From: CAVQKZ01 sp963837325
GTDB lineage: Bacteria > Actinomycetota > Actinomycetes > Mycobacteriales > Jatrophihabitantaceae
DNA: 64,000 bases
Assembly: GCA_963837325.1 (NCBI GenBank)
Contig: CAWIMV010000001.1
Coordinates: 1,736,001-1,800,000 of the forward strand
Direction: 5' to 3'
In this document: positions 42,738 to 51,912 of the stretch, piece after piece
Numbering within the stretch: position 1 is the stretch's first letter
Layout of the letters: every line of letters starts with the position of its first letter
Notes under the pieces: generated by a model
What the model was told of the DNA's origin: nothing
The model's database searches: none
What the model saw: only the letters and a program-made list of their open reading frames with translations
Program-made: the position numbers and the translations under genes

Positions 42738-43547
42738 TCAGGACGCACGCACCCGGCTCGACGCCACGATGGCGACAAAGTGGCCGATCACCGACAGCAA
42801 TGCGAGCGGAACCACTACGGCCAGCAGCGCGTGGGTGCCGCGCAGTTCGCCGGCCACCGAGTCGACGATCGCCGCCACCAGCACGATCAGGGTCAACTCC
42901 ACGGAGTGGTAGATCCGGTGGAACGGCAAGAACCGGGCGCCGCTACGCACCCGCGCGAGCAGACCCGAGCGCGGTGTGCTCACCTCCGCCGTGTCGGGCA
43001 ACCGTGCAAGGCCGGCCGCGGCTCGGGCTGCGTGCACCATGTCGTTGAGCGCCTTGTTCAGGCACAGCAGCCAGGCCAGCAGCGCGCCGAGTGCCACCCA
43101 GCCGAGATGGCCGCTCACCTCGTCGATCCCGCCCGCCGCGCGTACGCCCAGGGCAAGCGCGATCAGGGTCTCCACGGTGTAATGGCCGAACTTGTCGAGA
43201 AACACGCCCATCGGGCTGGAGGTGCCGCGCCAGCGCGCAACCTCACCATCGCAGGCGTCCCACATCATCTGCAGCTGGGTGAGCGCAACCGCGAGCGCCG
43301 CGCCGATGAGCGTGGGCAGCAGCAGGGCGCCGGCCGCGAGCCAGCCGCTGAGGATCATCAACCAGGTGACGCCGTTCGCGGTGATGCCCGTCGGCAGCAG
43401 GGCCCGGGTGACGTACGGCGACAGCTGCCGCATGTACAGGTCACCGGTCCAGTGCTCGGCCGTGCGGCGGCCCCGCACCGCGGGCGGCTGGGTGATCTCG
43501 CGCAACTGGGCGATCGAGGGCCGGCTCGGCCGACCGGATGCGTTCAC
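42738..43547 (-). CDS. CDP-alcohol phosphatidyltransferase family membrane protein
   Basis: 269 residues with about six helices. The family signature is present as WDACDGEVARWRG, eight residues on to MGVFLDKFGHY. The last Asp of the classical D-x2-DG-x2-AR-x8-G-x3-D-x3-D motif is a His here. The enzyme would transfer a phospho-alcohol from a CDP-alcohol such as CDP-glycerol or CDP-ribitol to an acceptor. It overlaps the downstream polymerase gene by ATGA and may prime the polymer. Confidence 0.87.
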   Translation of the reverse strand: MNASGRPSRPSIAQLREITQPPAVRGRRTAEHWTGDLYMRQLSPYVTRALLPTGITANGVTWLMILSGWLAAGALLLPTLIGAALAVALTQLQMMWDACDGEVARWRGTSSPMGVFLDKFGHYTVETLIALALGVRAAGGIDEVSGHLGWVALGALLAWLLCLNKALNDMVHAARAAAGLARLPDTAEVSTPRSGLLARVRSGARFLPFHRIYHSVELTLIVLVAAIVDSVAGELRGTHALLAVVVPLALLSVIGHFVAIVASSRVRAS

Positions 43548-44818
43548 CGCCGATCACCGCTCAGCCGGGTGGCCCGGGCCTGCAGCTCCTGCTCCCGCAG
43601 CTCGACGAGCTCGTCGCACACTGCGAGGAACCGGCTCATCGACGCTCCCGGAGAAACGTCGCCCATCGCGTGCTGAACCCAGCCCTGCCGCCCGGCGACA
43701 TCGCCGCCGGCGAGTTCGCGGCCGATCACCTCGGCGGCGCGGCTCGCGTCGGCCGCGGGCAGTCCCGGTGCGACGTTCAGCACCGTGTCGGCGTCGAGGT
43801 AGGCCTCGGCCGCCACGGGCACGGTAACGACCAAGGGCTTGCCGGTGGTCATCCAATCGCTGGCCACGGCCGAGATGTCGCTGACCAGCACGTCCGCACG
43901 GTCATGTCGGGCATCCCAGGTGGGTTCGAGGTCGACGGCATGCGCGCCGAGGGGGTCGCTCTTCTGGTGCTGCGCCACCAGGGCGCGCAGGCGCTGGTCG
44001 GCGACGGCAAAGCCCGCGTCGTTGGCCCCAGTGCGGGGATGCGGCCGGTAGACGACATTGAATCGACCGGCCTCGAGCAACGAGGTCAGCAGGGCTTGGC
44101 CGTGCGAGACCACAGAGCTGTACGCCATGCTCGGCTGGGCGCCCTCCCACGTCGGGGCATAGAGCACGGTCGGACGCGGCTCGCCGGGCGACTGGCGTGG
44201 CGTCGGCCGGCGGAGCTCGGGAGCCGGTTCCGAGTCGAACTGAGGACGGCCGATCGTGCGGACGTGGGCGTCGGCGTCATAGCGCAACAGATTGCGGCGC
44301 AACCGCTCTCGCCCGGCGTCGCCCGCGACCAGCACGAAGTCGTAGGCCTTTACCTGGTTGCTGGCCGAGGCGGTCTTGTCGCTGTCTCCGTGCCCGAGGT
44401 AGGCGTGCAGCATCGTGACGAAGCGAAGCGGGTGCAGATTGCGCACGTTGTGGTTGACATAGAGCGCGAGCGCGACGTCGCTGCGTGACACCAGGTCTTC
44501 CAGCGTGCCGATCCGACCGCAGCAGACGACCGGGAGTCCGCACTCGGCTCGCACCGCCGCGGCGACTCGGCTGTCGAGGCACACCACTCCGACCCGGTAC
44601 CGTTCATCGAGTCGTTGCAACGGGCCGTACCACTGCCGCAGCTGGTAGAGGTTGCGGATGACGTCCGGGAAATAGAGCATCACCGCGAACGGCAGCGACG
44701 TCCCGCGCAGGGCGTCGTCGTCGCCGAGGCCGTCGGGATCGCCTTCCGGCAGCAGCCCCCACCGCCGGATGAGCGAGCCGCCCGCGCGACGAATCCGCCG
44801 GGCCAGACCGGTGTTCAA
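43544..44818 (-). CDS. CDP-glycerol/ribitol glycerophosphotransferase-like polymerase
   Basis: 424 residues from TTG 44818, which has GGAG seven bases upstream; the frame is open much further but would run antisense into the next gene. The Glyphos_transf domain shows YLGHGDSDKTAS in place of the usual WHGTPLK. Further motifs are FVLVAGDAGRERL, VLYAPTWEGA, YRPHPRTG and DVLVSDISAVASDW. It should polymerise or extend a polyol-phosphate chain from a CDP-activated donor. The start is the weak point. Confidence 0.83.
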   Translation of the reverse strand: MNTGLARRIRRAGGSLIRRWGLLPEGDPDGLGDDDALRGTSLPFAVMLYFPDVIRNLYQLRQWYGPLQRLDERYRVGVVCLDSRVAAAVRAECGLPVVCCGRIGTLEDLVSRSDVALALYVNHNVRNLHPLRFVTMLHAYLGHGDSDKTASASNQVKAYDFVLVAGDAGRERLRRNLLRYDADAHVRTIGRPQFDSEPAPELRRPTPRQSPGEPRPTVLYAPTWEGAQPSMAYSSVVSHGQALLTSLLEAGRFNVVYRPHPRTGANDAGFAVADQRLRALVAQHQKSDPLGAHAVDLEPTWDARHDRADVLVSDISAVASDWMTTGKPLVVTVPVAAEAYLDADTVLNVAPGLPAADASRAAEVIGRELAGGDVAGRQGWVQHAMGDVSPGASMSRFLAVCDELVELREQELQARATRLSGDRR

Positions 44819-45015
44819 CGCCGCACTCCGACCGCGGGCATCGGCCCACGGCGGCCTGTCCGCATGCGACCTCCCGATTTCGGCGAAATGTAGCGCTTCG
44901 CAGCCGCCGCCTCGACCCGGCCTGCGTCGTCGCAGCCTAACCGGCGGCGCGGGCCCGGGCTGCAGGCAGCGCGCCGGGAGCCCTGCGTTCCGGCGGGCCG
45001 TAACGGCCGTTCCGG

Positions 45016-45021
45016 TAGAGT
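45016..45021 (+). promoter_or_regulatory. -10 box TAGAGT upstream of the cytidylyltransferase-SDR gene
   Basis: A GGTAGAGTC context, common in actinobacterial promoters, 78 bp before ATG 45099. The -35 region is not recognisable. Confidence 0.3.
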
Positions 45022-45098
45022 CAGGCGACCCGGGCGATCTCTCGCCTAAGCGACGGCGACCGGTCCGATGCTCATTGTGAGAACTGGATGACTCCTGC

Positions 45099-46607
45099 AT
45101 GACCGCCGCCGCCCGCGACCCCCTTCGTACCGTCGCCGTCGTCCTGGCCGGGGGCACCGGATCACGGGTCGGGCTGGATCTGCCGAAGCAACTGCTCAAG
45201 GTCGCCGGCCGCACGATCATCGAGCACACCGTCGAGGCCATGCACGACTGCGCCGAGGTCGACGAGATCATGGTCGTGATGACGCCGGATTTCATTCCCG
45301 ACGCCGAACGTCTCCTCCGCGCCGACGGACGCCTGCCGAAGCTGACCCGCATCCTGGCCGGCGGCGCCGACCGGAATGCCTCGACCAAGGTCGCGCTCGC
45401 GGCACTCGGCGATCAGGACTGCAACGTCTTGTTCCACGACGCCGTGCGTCCGCTACTTCCCGCCCGCGTGGTGCACGCCTGCGTCGAGGCGCTGCGGACA
45501 TATCAGGCCGTGGACGTTGCCATCGGTTCGGCCGACACGATCATCCGCGTCGACGATGCGGACCGCATCGTCGAGATTCCGGAGCGCAGCCACCTGCGCC
45601 GTGGGCAGACGCCGCAGGGCTTCCGGCTGTCGACGATCCGCCGTGCCTACGAACTGGCCGATACCGATCCGGACTTCCGGGCCACCGATGACTGCGGTGT
45701 GGTGCTGCGCTACTTGCCTGAAGTGCCGATCTACGTCGTGCCCGGCGATGAGCAGAACATGAAGGTCACGTACCCGGTCGATCTGTTCCTGGCCGACAAG
45801 CTCTTCCAGCTCGGCTCACATCTGGCGACGCCACGCACCGCCGATGAGCTGCAGAGCGCGCTGAATGGCAAGACAGTCGTGGTGTTCGGAGGCAGCTATG
45901 GCATCGGCTGCGACGTCGTGGAGCAGGCTCGCGAGCTCGGCTGTGCGGTGTTCTCCTACAGCCGATCCACAACCGGCACGTATGTGGAAGATCCAGCCTC
46001 GGTGCTCCGCGCCCTTGAGCAGGCGCATGCCGCCAGCGGACGTATCGATGCTGTCGTGCTCAGCGCCGCTCAGCTGGCCAAGGGTCCGCTGTCGGCGATG
46101 GATGACGAACAGGTCCGCCAGCAGGTGGACGTCAACTACCTCGGGCCGGTGATCGTAGCCCGGGCCAGCGAGGCCTACCTTCGCGAAACCCATGGGCACC
46201 TGGTGTTGTTCACATCGAGTTCGTACACGCGGGGACGGGCCGACTACGTCATGTACTCCTCGACCAAGGCCGCGGTCGTGAACCTGGCCCAGGCGCTGGC
46301 CGACGAATGGTCGGCTGACGGAGTGCACGTGAACGTCATCAACCCGGAGCGCACCCGCACCCCGATGCGGCTGCAGGCATTCGGGGCTGAGCCCGAAGGC
46401 ACCCTGCTCGACAGCGAAGCGGTCGCCGGCACAGTTCTGGATGTGCTCGCGTCGGGCCTGACCGGGCACGTCATCGATGTGCGCCGCGAGACGGCCGGCC
46501 GAGGGGTCCCCGAGGCGGACGCGGTCGCGCAGGCAATCGCCGAGGCGGAGGCCGAGGCCGAAGCGCAGGCAGAGGCGGAGGCGAACACGAGCGGCGGGCC
46601 ACGGTGA
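45099..46607 (+). CDS. Bifunctional cytidylyltransferase-SDR (CDP-ribitol synthase type)
   Basis: A 502-residue fusion. Residues 8-230 are an IspD/TarI-like cytidylyltransferase (VVLAGGTGSRVGLDLPKQLLKV, FHDAVRPLL, RGQTPQGFR). Residues 240-470 are an SDR (VVFGGSYGIG, FTSSSYTRG, YSSTKAAVVNLAQ). Bifunctional enzymes with this order reduce ribulose-5-phosphate and make CDP-ribitol, as in Haemophilus capsule synthesis. This suggests a ribitol-phosphate polymer. The C-terminal 25 residues are an Ala/Glu/Gln repeat (AEAEAEAEAQAEAEA). It overlaps the next polymerase by GTGA. Confidence 0.9.
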   Translation: MTAAARDPLRTVAVVLAGGTGSRVGLDLPKQLLKVAGRTIIEHTVEAMHDCAEVDEIMVVMTPDFIPDAERLLRADGRLPKLTRILAGGADRNASTKVALAALGDQDCNVLFHDAVRPLLPARVVHACVEALRTYQAVDVAIGSADTIIRVDDADRIVEIPERSHLRRGQTPQGFRLSTIRRAYELADTDPDFRATDDCGVVLRYLPEVPIYVVPGDEQNMKVTYPVDLFLADKLFQLGSHLATPRTADELQSALNGKTVVVFGGSYGIGCDVVEQARELGCAVFSYSRSTTGTYVEDPASVLRALEQAHAASGRIDAVVLSAAQLAKGPLSAMDDEQVRQQVDVNYLGPVIVARASEAYLRETHGHLVLFTSSSYTRGRADYVMYSSTKAAVVNLAQALADEWSADGVHVNVINPERTRTPMRLQAFGAEPEGTLLDSEAVAGTVLDVLASGLTGHVIDVRRETAGRGVPEADAVAQAIAEAEAEAEAQAEAEANTSGGPR

Positions 46608-48436
46608 ACCGGGCGCGTGACGCCCTGGCGTGCGTCCTGCTCGCGGTTCTGTTCGTCGTCTTGATCATCGGCAGTGTCGGCCACAGTCTGGCCGCCGTGT
46701 TTTTCGCCTCAGCCGGGATCTACCTAGCGGACCTCCTGCTCCAGCGCATCGGTGACGCGCGGCTCCTGACCGGTCTGAACCTGGTCGGTGCCGGGCCGGG
46801 CTGGCGATTCTTCTACCGGCAGGTGTTGATCGTCGTCTTCCTGCTGCGCTCCGGCGAGCTGTCCGGGTCGGCGCAGGCACTTGTCGTGATCGCCGTAGTC
46901 GCCCATCACGGCGTGCACGCGCTGTTCAACGGCTTTCGCGTGCTCGTGAGCAGTGGCCGGCTGCGTCGCATCGAGACGCGCAACCTGCCGGTCCCCGGTG
47001 AGTCGCTACCGCCGGCCCCTCCGCCCTGGCTGCTTGCGTCCGGCGGTCCGATCGTGCTGCACACGGATGTGGCGTTGACGGTCGCGTTGGGCTGGGCACT
47101 GGCGACTGGTTCGTACTCGTGGGTGGCGCCGGCGGCGGTCGTGATGGTGCTGGCGGCGTTGGCGGTTGCCCTGACCCTGCTGCCCCAGGTGCTGGCGTTG
47201 CAGCATCTCCCATCCGGCGAGACGCGGCTGCAAGCCGCCCAGGAGGCCGTCCTCAATCTCAAACCAGTCGTGATCTTGTACTTCTCCGGCGGGGTCGAGG
47301 CGGTTTACCAGGTCAACATGTGGCTCGAGACGATGGAACGCCTGGGCCGGCCGGTGCTGGTCCTGTTGCGCGAACGCCGCTATCTGGATCAGTTCGGGCC
47401 GACCACGGTGCCGGTCCTGTGCATGCCGTTCTCAGTCGACCTGATGAACTTCGAAATGCCGAGCGGTCGCGTAGCTCTCTACGTCTCGAACGTGGGCCGC
47501 AACCTGCACCTGCTGCGGCTGCCGACCCTCAAGAGCGCGTTCATCGGCCATGGCGACAGCGACAAGACGGCCAGTTTCAACCCGTTCGCCAAGGTCTACG
47601 ACGAGGTGTGGGTCGCCGGCGAGGCCGGCCGACAACGCTACCTGCGCACGCAGGTGGGTGTTCGCGAGGACGAGATCGTGCTCGTCGGTCGGCCGCAACT
47701 CGACGGCATCCTGCCCGCCGGCCCGACGCCCCCCGGCGCGCAGTTCACCGTGCTGTACGCCCCGACGTGGGAGGGCTGGACGGACGACCCACATCAGTCC
47801 TCGCTCATGCCGATGGGACGCGACATCGTCCGGATCCTGCTCGGCACGCCCGGCGTTCGGGTGCTCTACAAGCCGCATCCTCTGACCGGCTCGGTCAACC
47901 CCGAGGCGGCGCGGGCCAGCGCCGAGATCGTGGCCATGCTCGCCGCCGCCGGCTCCGAACACGTCGCGGTGCTCGGCGCGACGCCGCTCTACGAGTGCTT
48001 CAACAACTCCGACGCCCTGATAAGCGACATCTCCAGCGTGGTCTCGGACTATCTACGCTCAGAGAAGCCGTACTTCGTCACCAACGGCGCAGCCATCCCT
48101 GATCGGGTGTTCCAGGATCAGAATCCTTCCGCGGGAGCGGCCTATTTGATCGGGCCGGGCGCCGCCCGGCTGGTCGAGGGCCTCGAGTCGGCCCGCGGTC
48201 CAGACCCGCTTCGGGCCCGGCGCGCCGAGGTCCGGGACTACCTGCTCGGCGATCCCAACGCCGACGCGATGACACTGTTCCGCCAGGCCGTCGACAACCT
48301 CGTCGCCAAGTCCGACGCCCACCAGTCGGTCGCCCGGTTCGGCGTCGGTGACGACGACGAGCGGCTCGAGCAGCACACCGCGCCCGAGACGCTGAGCGTG
48401 GTTGCGGCGCGCGAGGTCGGCATGGAGGACGGGTGA
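46604..48436 (+). CDS. Membrane-anchored polyol-phosphate polymerase (Glyphos_transf)
   Basis: 610 residues. Four to five hydrophobic segments fill residues 8-200. The C-terminal Glyphos_transf domain contains FIGHGDSDKTASFN, EVWVAGEAGRQRY, VLYAPTWEGW, YKPHPLTGS and DALISDISSVVSDYL. The core motif is shared with the other polymerase of the locus. It probably elongates the ribitol- or glycerol-phosphate chain. The GTG start is coupled to the CDP-ribitol synthase gene. Confidence 0.88.
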   Translation: MNRARDALACVLLAVLFVVLIIGSVGHSLAAVFFASAGIYLADLLLQRIGDARLLTGLNLVGAGPGWRFFYRQVLIVVFLLRSGELSGSAQALVVIAVVAHHGVHALFNGFRVLVSSGRLRRIETRNLPVPGESLPPAPPPWLLASGGPIVLHTDVALTVALGWALATGSYSWVAPAAVVMVLAALAVALTLLPQVLALQHLPSGETRLQAAQEAVLNLKPVVILYFSGGVEAVYQVNMWLETMERLGRPVLVLLRERRYLDQFGPTTVPVLCMPFSVDLMNFEMPSGRVALYVSNVGRNLHLLRLPTLKSAFIGHGDSDKTASFNPFAKVYDEVWVAGEAGRQRYLRTQVGVREDEIVLVGRPQLDGILPAGPTPPGAQFTVLYAPTWEGWTDDPHQSSLMPMGRDIVRILLGTPGVRVLYKPHPLTGSVNPEAARASAEIVAMLAAAGSEHVAVLGATPLYECFNNSDALISDISSVVSDYLRSEKPYFVTNGAAIPDRVFQDQNPSAGAAYLIGPGAARLVEGLESARGPDPLRARRAEVRDYLLGDPNADAMTLFRQAVDNLVAKSDAHQSVARFGVGDDDERLEQHTAPETLSVVAAREVGMEDG

Positions 48437-50460
48437 CGACCGGCGAAGGTGCACCCCCTGTCCGGGTGAGCGTGGTCGTGCCGGTCTACAACACCGGTCG
48501 GCACATCGAACAACTGATCGCGTCATTGATCGGCCAGACTCTGCCGCAGGACGAGTTCGAGGTGATCTTCGTCGATGACGGGTCCACCGACCACACTCCC
48601 GCCCGCCTCGACGAACTCGCCCAGGAGCGTTCGAACGTCGTGGTGATGCACGAACCCAACAGCGGCTGGCCCGGTCGGCCGCGAAATCTCGGCATCGATG
48701 CCGCCCGCGGCCAGTACGTCTTCTTCGTCGACCATGACGACTGGCTTGGGGTCGAGGCACTCCAGCGGATGACCGACTTCGCCGCCGAGAACGACTCCGA
48801 TCTCGTGATCGGGCGATACGCCGGTCACCACCGCGGCGTGGCCAAGGCACTGTTCGCGAAGACCAGGCCCCTGGTGAGCCTCGATAACGCACCACTCATG
48901 GATTCCCTCACCCCCCACAAGATGTTCCGGAAGGCGTTCCTGGAAAAGCACGGCCTGCGATTCCCCGAGGGTCGCCGCCGGCTGGAGGACCACGTTTTCG
49001 TCACGGAGGCCTACTTCCTCGCCGAGCGGATCTCGATCCTGGCCGACTACCACTGCTACTTCCACGTCGGGCGGGCCGACGCCGGCAATGCCGGCTACCA
49101 GCGGATCGACCCCCGGGGTTACTACGGCAACGTCCGGGAGGTCGTGGACATCGTGCTGGCCCGCACCGAGCCGGGATCCGTTCGCGACCGCTACCTGCGC
49201 CGCACCCTGCGCACCGAACTGCTCGGTCGGCTCGACGGCCGCCGATTCCTCGACCAAGACGCCCAGTACCAGCGGCAGGTGTTCGACGAAGCGCGCAAGG
49301 TGGCAGTCGAGAAGATCCCCCTCAGCGCCGACGCGGGCTTGCCGCCGCCCCAGCACGTTCGCGCGTTGCTTTTGCGCGCGGACCGCCGGGCCGACCTGAC
49401 GGTCTGCGTGGAGCACGGCCTGCGGCTGGGTGCCGACGTCGGACTCCTGGACATGCGCTGGGACGCCGGCGGAGTGCTCGAACTCGATCTGGACGGTTCC
49501 CTGCTGGACCAGGGCAGCGGGCGTCGGTGGTCTTATCACCGCGATGGGGCGGCTCTGTTGATGCCCGGCCCGGACGCGGTCCGCCGGTCCGTCCCCCCCG
49601 AGGTGCTGGACTGCAGCAAGCTGCTTCGCTCAGCGCGGTTGGACGTCGTCCTGCGCCGGCGCGAGGACAGCGAGGAGTGGCCGGTGCCGAGCGAGTCGTC
49701 CTTCGTCCTGCACGACGACGGCACCCGCGCCTGGGTGTCCTTCCGGGCTTCGGCCCGCATCGACCCCCGGACTCTCGGCGGCGGGCGGCCACTGACTCCA
49801 GGCGTCTGGGACGCCTACGCCCGCATCAACCAGACGGGGTTCAGCAAGCAGGTGCGGCTGGGTTCGAATCGCACCGAACGGGCCTCAAGCGCGTTGCGCA
49901 CGGCCTTGTTGTCCGGGCAGTTGGTCACGCCGTACTGGACCGAGCCATACGGCAATCTCAGCCTCGATGTCGGCGCCAGTCCGAACCGGTTGCTGCGCGA
50001 ACTGGGGCACGGTCGCCGGGTGGCCCCGGTGCGCGCTCGGCACGGGGCGTCGAAGCTGCGGGTCGTCGTCCCCCTGGAGTCGACGGCCGCTGACCCACCG
50101 CTCGCTCGGGTGCTGCTGACGCAGCGCGCCACCCAGAGTTCCTTGCCGCTCGACATCAGCGGCGTCGAATGGATCCCCGACGGGCTGTGCCTGACAGGTG
50201 AACTGCCTCCGCTCGCGCAAGGGGATTGGCAGGTCCTCGTCGGGCTCGACGTCGAACGCTGGCCGCAGCCACGTCCCAGCGGGGTACGCCTAACCGTGTC
50301 CGAGGGTGGGCATATCGCCGTTGCGGCGGAGACGAGGGCGGCCGACCAGCACACCCCGAAGGCCTCGACCGCGCTTCGCCGGATGCTGCGCCCAGGCCGG
50401 CGCCGGGTCGGCGCGCTGCGTCGACGGGTGCTGAAGCTACGGAGGTTCTGGCGACGCTGA
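48433..50460 (+). CDS. Large glycosyltransferase family 2 (TarS-like layout)
   Basis: 675 residues. The GT-A catalytic domain (about 10-240) has VSVVVPVYNTGRHIEQLIAS, FVDDGSTD, PNSGWPGRPRNLG and the metal motif FFVDHDDW. The remaining 400 residues form beta-rich modules and end in a very basic tail (LRPGRRRVGALRRRVLKLRR). The domain order resembles TarS, which decorates poly-ribitol-phosphate with sugars. It overlaps the polymerase by GTGA, and its last 24 bp overlap the convergent glycosyltransferase. Confidence 0.87.
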   Translation: MTTGEGAPPVRVSVVVPVYNTGRHIEQLIASLIGQTLPQDEFEVIFVDDGSTDHTPARLDELAQERSNVVVMHEPNSGWPGRPRNLGIDAARGQYVFFVDHDDWLGVEALQRMTDFAAENDSDLVIGRYAGHHRGVAKALFAKTRPLVSLDNAPLMDSLTPHKMFRKAFLEKHGLRFPEGRRRLEDHVFVTEAYFLAERISILADYHCYFHVGRADAGNAGYQRIDPRGYYGNVREVVDIVLARTEPGSVRDRYLRRTLRTELLGRLDGRRFLDQDAQYQRQVFDEARKVAVEKIPLSADAGLPPPQHVRALLLRADRRADLTVCVEHGLRLGADVGLLDMRWDAGGVLELDLDGSLLDQGSGRRWSYHRDGAALLMPGPDAVRRSVPPEVLDCSKLLRSARLDVVLRRREDSEEWPVPSESSFVLHDDGTRAWVSFRASARIDPRTLGGGRPLTPGVWDAYARINQTGFSKQVRLGSNRTERASSALRTALLSGQLVTPYWTEPYGNLSLDVGASPNRLLRELGHGRRVAPVRARHGASKLRVVVPLESTAADPPLARVLLTQRATQSSLPLDISGVEWIPDGLCLTGELPPLAQGDWQVLVGLDVERWPQPRPSGVRLTVSEGGHIAVAAETRAADQHTPKASTALRRMLRPGRRRVGALRRRVLKLRRFWRR

Positions 50461-51582
50461 GCGTTCAGGCCATGCGTCGATGCGGTGCCGGTCGTTGTGC
50501 GCGCCGAGCCGGCGCGGGCTGGTCAAGAAGCCCCAACCCCACGTCAGATGCATCGTGGCGAAGACGACCGGAAGCTGAACCGCCTCTTTGAGCGGCAGCC
50601 GGCGGCCGACGACGGAACTGGCCGCCAGGTTTGCGGCGGCGTAGGCGGCCGGTGCGAGTAGACCCACCCGACGTCCAGCGATCGCCAGTCCGACCCCCGC
50701 GATAAGCCCGGTGACCGTGACCGGAGGCACGAGGTAGGTCCACCGCACGGAATTGCGGTGGCGGCGCATGACGACGCGCCGCCAACGGCCGTAGTTGTAG
50801 TACTGCCGAGCCAGGGCCTGAAGCGAGTGGCGCGGTCGGTAGGAGACGCGTAGCTCAGGCGCGAACCAGACCAGGCCGCCGGCGCCACGTAGCCGGTGGT
50901 TGAGTTCCCAGTCCTGGGCGCGGGCGAATCGCTCGTCGTATCCCCGTGCGGCGACCAGGGCTTCGCGACGGAACACGCCCAGATAGACGCTGTCCGCCGG
51001 CCCGGGTTCACCGCCGTAGTGAAAGCGCCCGCCGCCCACCCCGAACGGCGAGGACATCGCGGCGGCGACGGTGCGCTCGAACGGAGTGGTGCCTTCGGCC
51101 GCCATCACTCCGCCGACGTTGACCGCACCGGTCTGCTGCAGCACCTCGACCGCGCGCCGCAGATAGCCGTCGGGAAGCAGCGCATGCCCGTCGGCCCGCG
51201 CGACGACGGGAGCCGACGTCGCGGCGACGGCGGCATTGAGTCCCGCCGGAGTCCAGCCGCTCGGGTTGGTCACGAGCGTGACCCGGGAGTCCTCCTCGGC
51301 CAGTTCGGCCGCAACGACTTCGGTGCCGTCGGTCGACGGCCCGACCGCGATCACGACCTCCAGCGGACCGGGATAGTCCTGGCTCAACACGCTGGCCAGC
51401 GTCTCGCGCAGCAGCCGAGCCTCGTTGCGGATGACCATCACGACCGCAACCGGCGGCCACAGATTCGCACGCCCACGAGTTACGGAAGTCTCGGGGAGGC
51501 TGGGCATGAGTGGCAGGGTATCTTGCCCAGCCACAGCCGCCGGTGGCCGAGGTTGCGGTTCGGGAGTGGCTGGCACGCTCAC
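50437..51582 (-). CDS. Glycosyltransferase family 2 with C-terminal membrane segments
   Basis: 381 residues. The GT-A domain shows PVAVVMVIRNEARLLRETLASVLSQ, VGPSTDGT, ADGHALLPDGYL (metal-site region) and AQDWELNHRLR. Three to four hydrophobic segments occur after residue 275. The layout resembles ExoA-like transferases of succinoglycan synthesis. GTG 51582 is supported by a GTGA overlap with the upstream small membrane gene; ATG 51507 is the alternative. Confidence 0.88.
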   Translation of the reverse strand: MSVPATPEPQPRPPAAVAGQDTLPLMPSLPETSVTRGRANLWPPVAVVMVIRNEARLLRETLASVLSQDYPGPLEVVIAVGPSTDGTEVVAAELAEEDSRVTLVTNPSGWTPAGLNAAVAATSAPVVARADGHALLPDGYLRRAVEVLQQTGAVNVGGVMAAEGTTPFERTVAAAMSSPFGVGGGRFHYGGEPGPADSVYLGVFRREALVAARGYDERFARAQDWELNHRLRGAGGLVWFAPELRVSYRPRHSLQALARQYYNYGRWRRVVMRRHRNSVRWTYLVPPVTVTGLIAGVGLAIAGRRVGLLAPAAYAAANLAASSVVGRRLPLKEAVQLPVVFATMHLTWGWGFLTSPRRLGAHNDRHRIDAWPERSASPEPP

Positions 51583-51803
51583 GCGCGGCGCCGCAGCAGC
51601 CTACGGCCGAAGCCGACCGCGCTGCCTGCGGCAAGGAGCATTCCGCCGCCGATCCCCAGCATCGCGTCGCCGGAATGGCGCGGGCCGGCCCAGCTGGTCT
51701 GCGGGGCGCACCATGAGTCTTCGATGTCTGCGGAAACGGCCATCCCGAGGCCAGCGACGCCCAGCGCGGCCGCAGGGATCGCCCATCGAACGATCCTCAA
51801 CAC
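51579..51803 (-). CDS. Small two-helix membrane protein, unknown
   Basis: 74 residues. GTG 51803 follows GGAGAGGAG. Helices at about 6-24 and 47-65 flank a loop with one Cys (DSWCAPQTSWAGPRH), and a basic tail follows. I do not recognise a family. It is translationally coupled to the glycosyltransferase, so a role in the same surface process is possible. Confidence 0.6.
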   Translation of the reverse strand: MLRIVRWAIPAAALGVAGLGMAVSADIEDSWCAPQTSWAGPRHSGDAMLGIGGGMLLAAGSAVGFGRRLLRRRA

Positions 51804-51912
51804 GACTGCTCCTCTCCAGGGCGCAAGCGTCACGCCACGGCTGATTTGTTCCCCACAACGGTTGCGGTCAAACCTTTTCCGAGGGTCGGCCGAGGAACGG
51901 GCATGTGACGAT

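Noticed and set aside
44819..45388. Extension of the leftward polymerase frame into the cytidylyltransferase gene
   Set aside because: The added residues are low-complexity and antisense to a well-supported gene; a TTG with a ribosome site exists at 44818.
50896..51912. Long N-terminal extension of nitronate monooxygenase
   Set aside because: It is antisense to two supported leftward genes and lacks similarity; the FMN domain begins at 51913.
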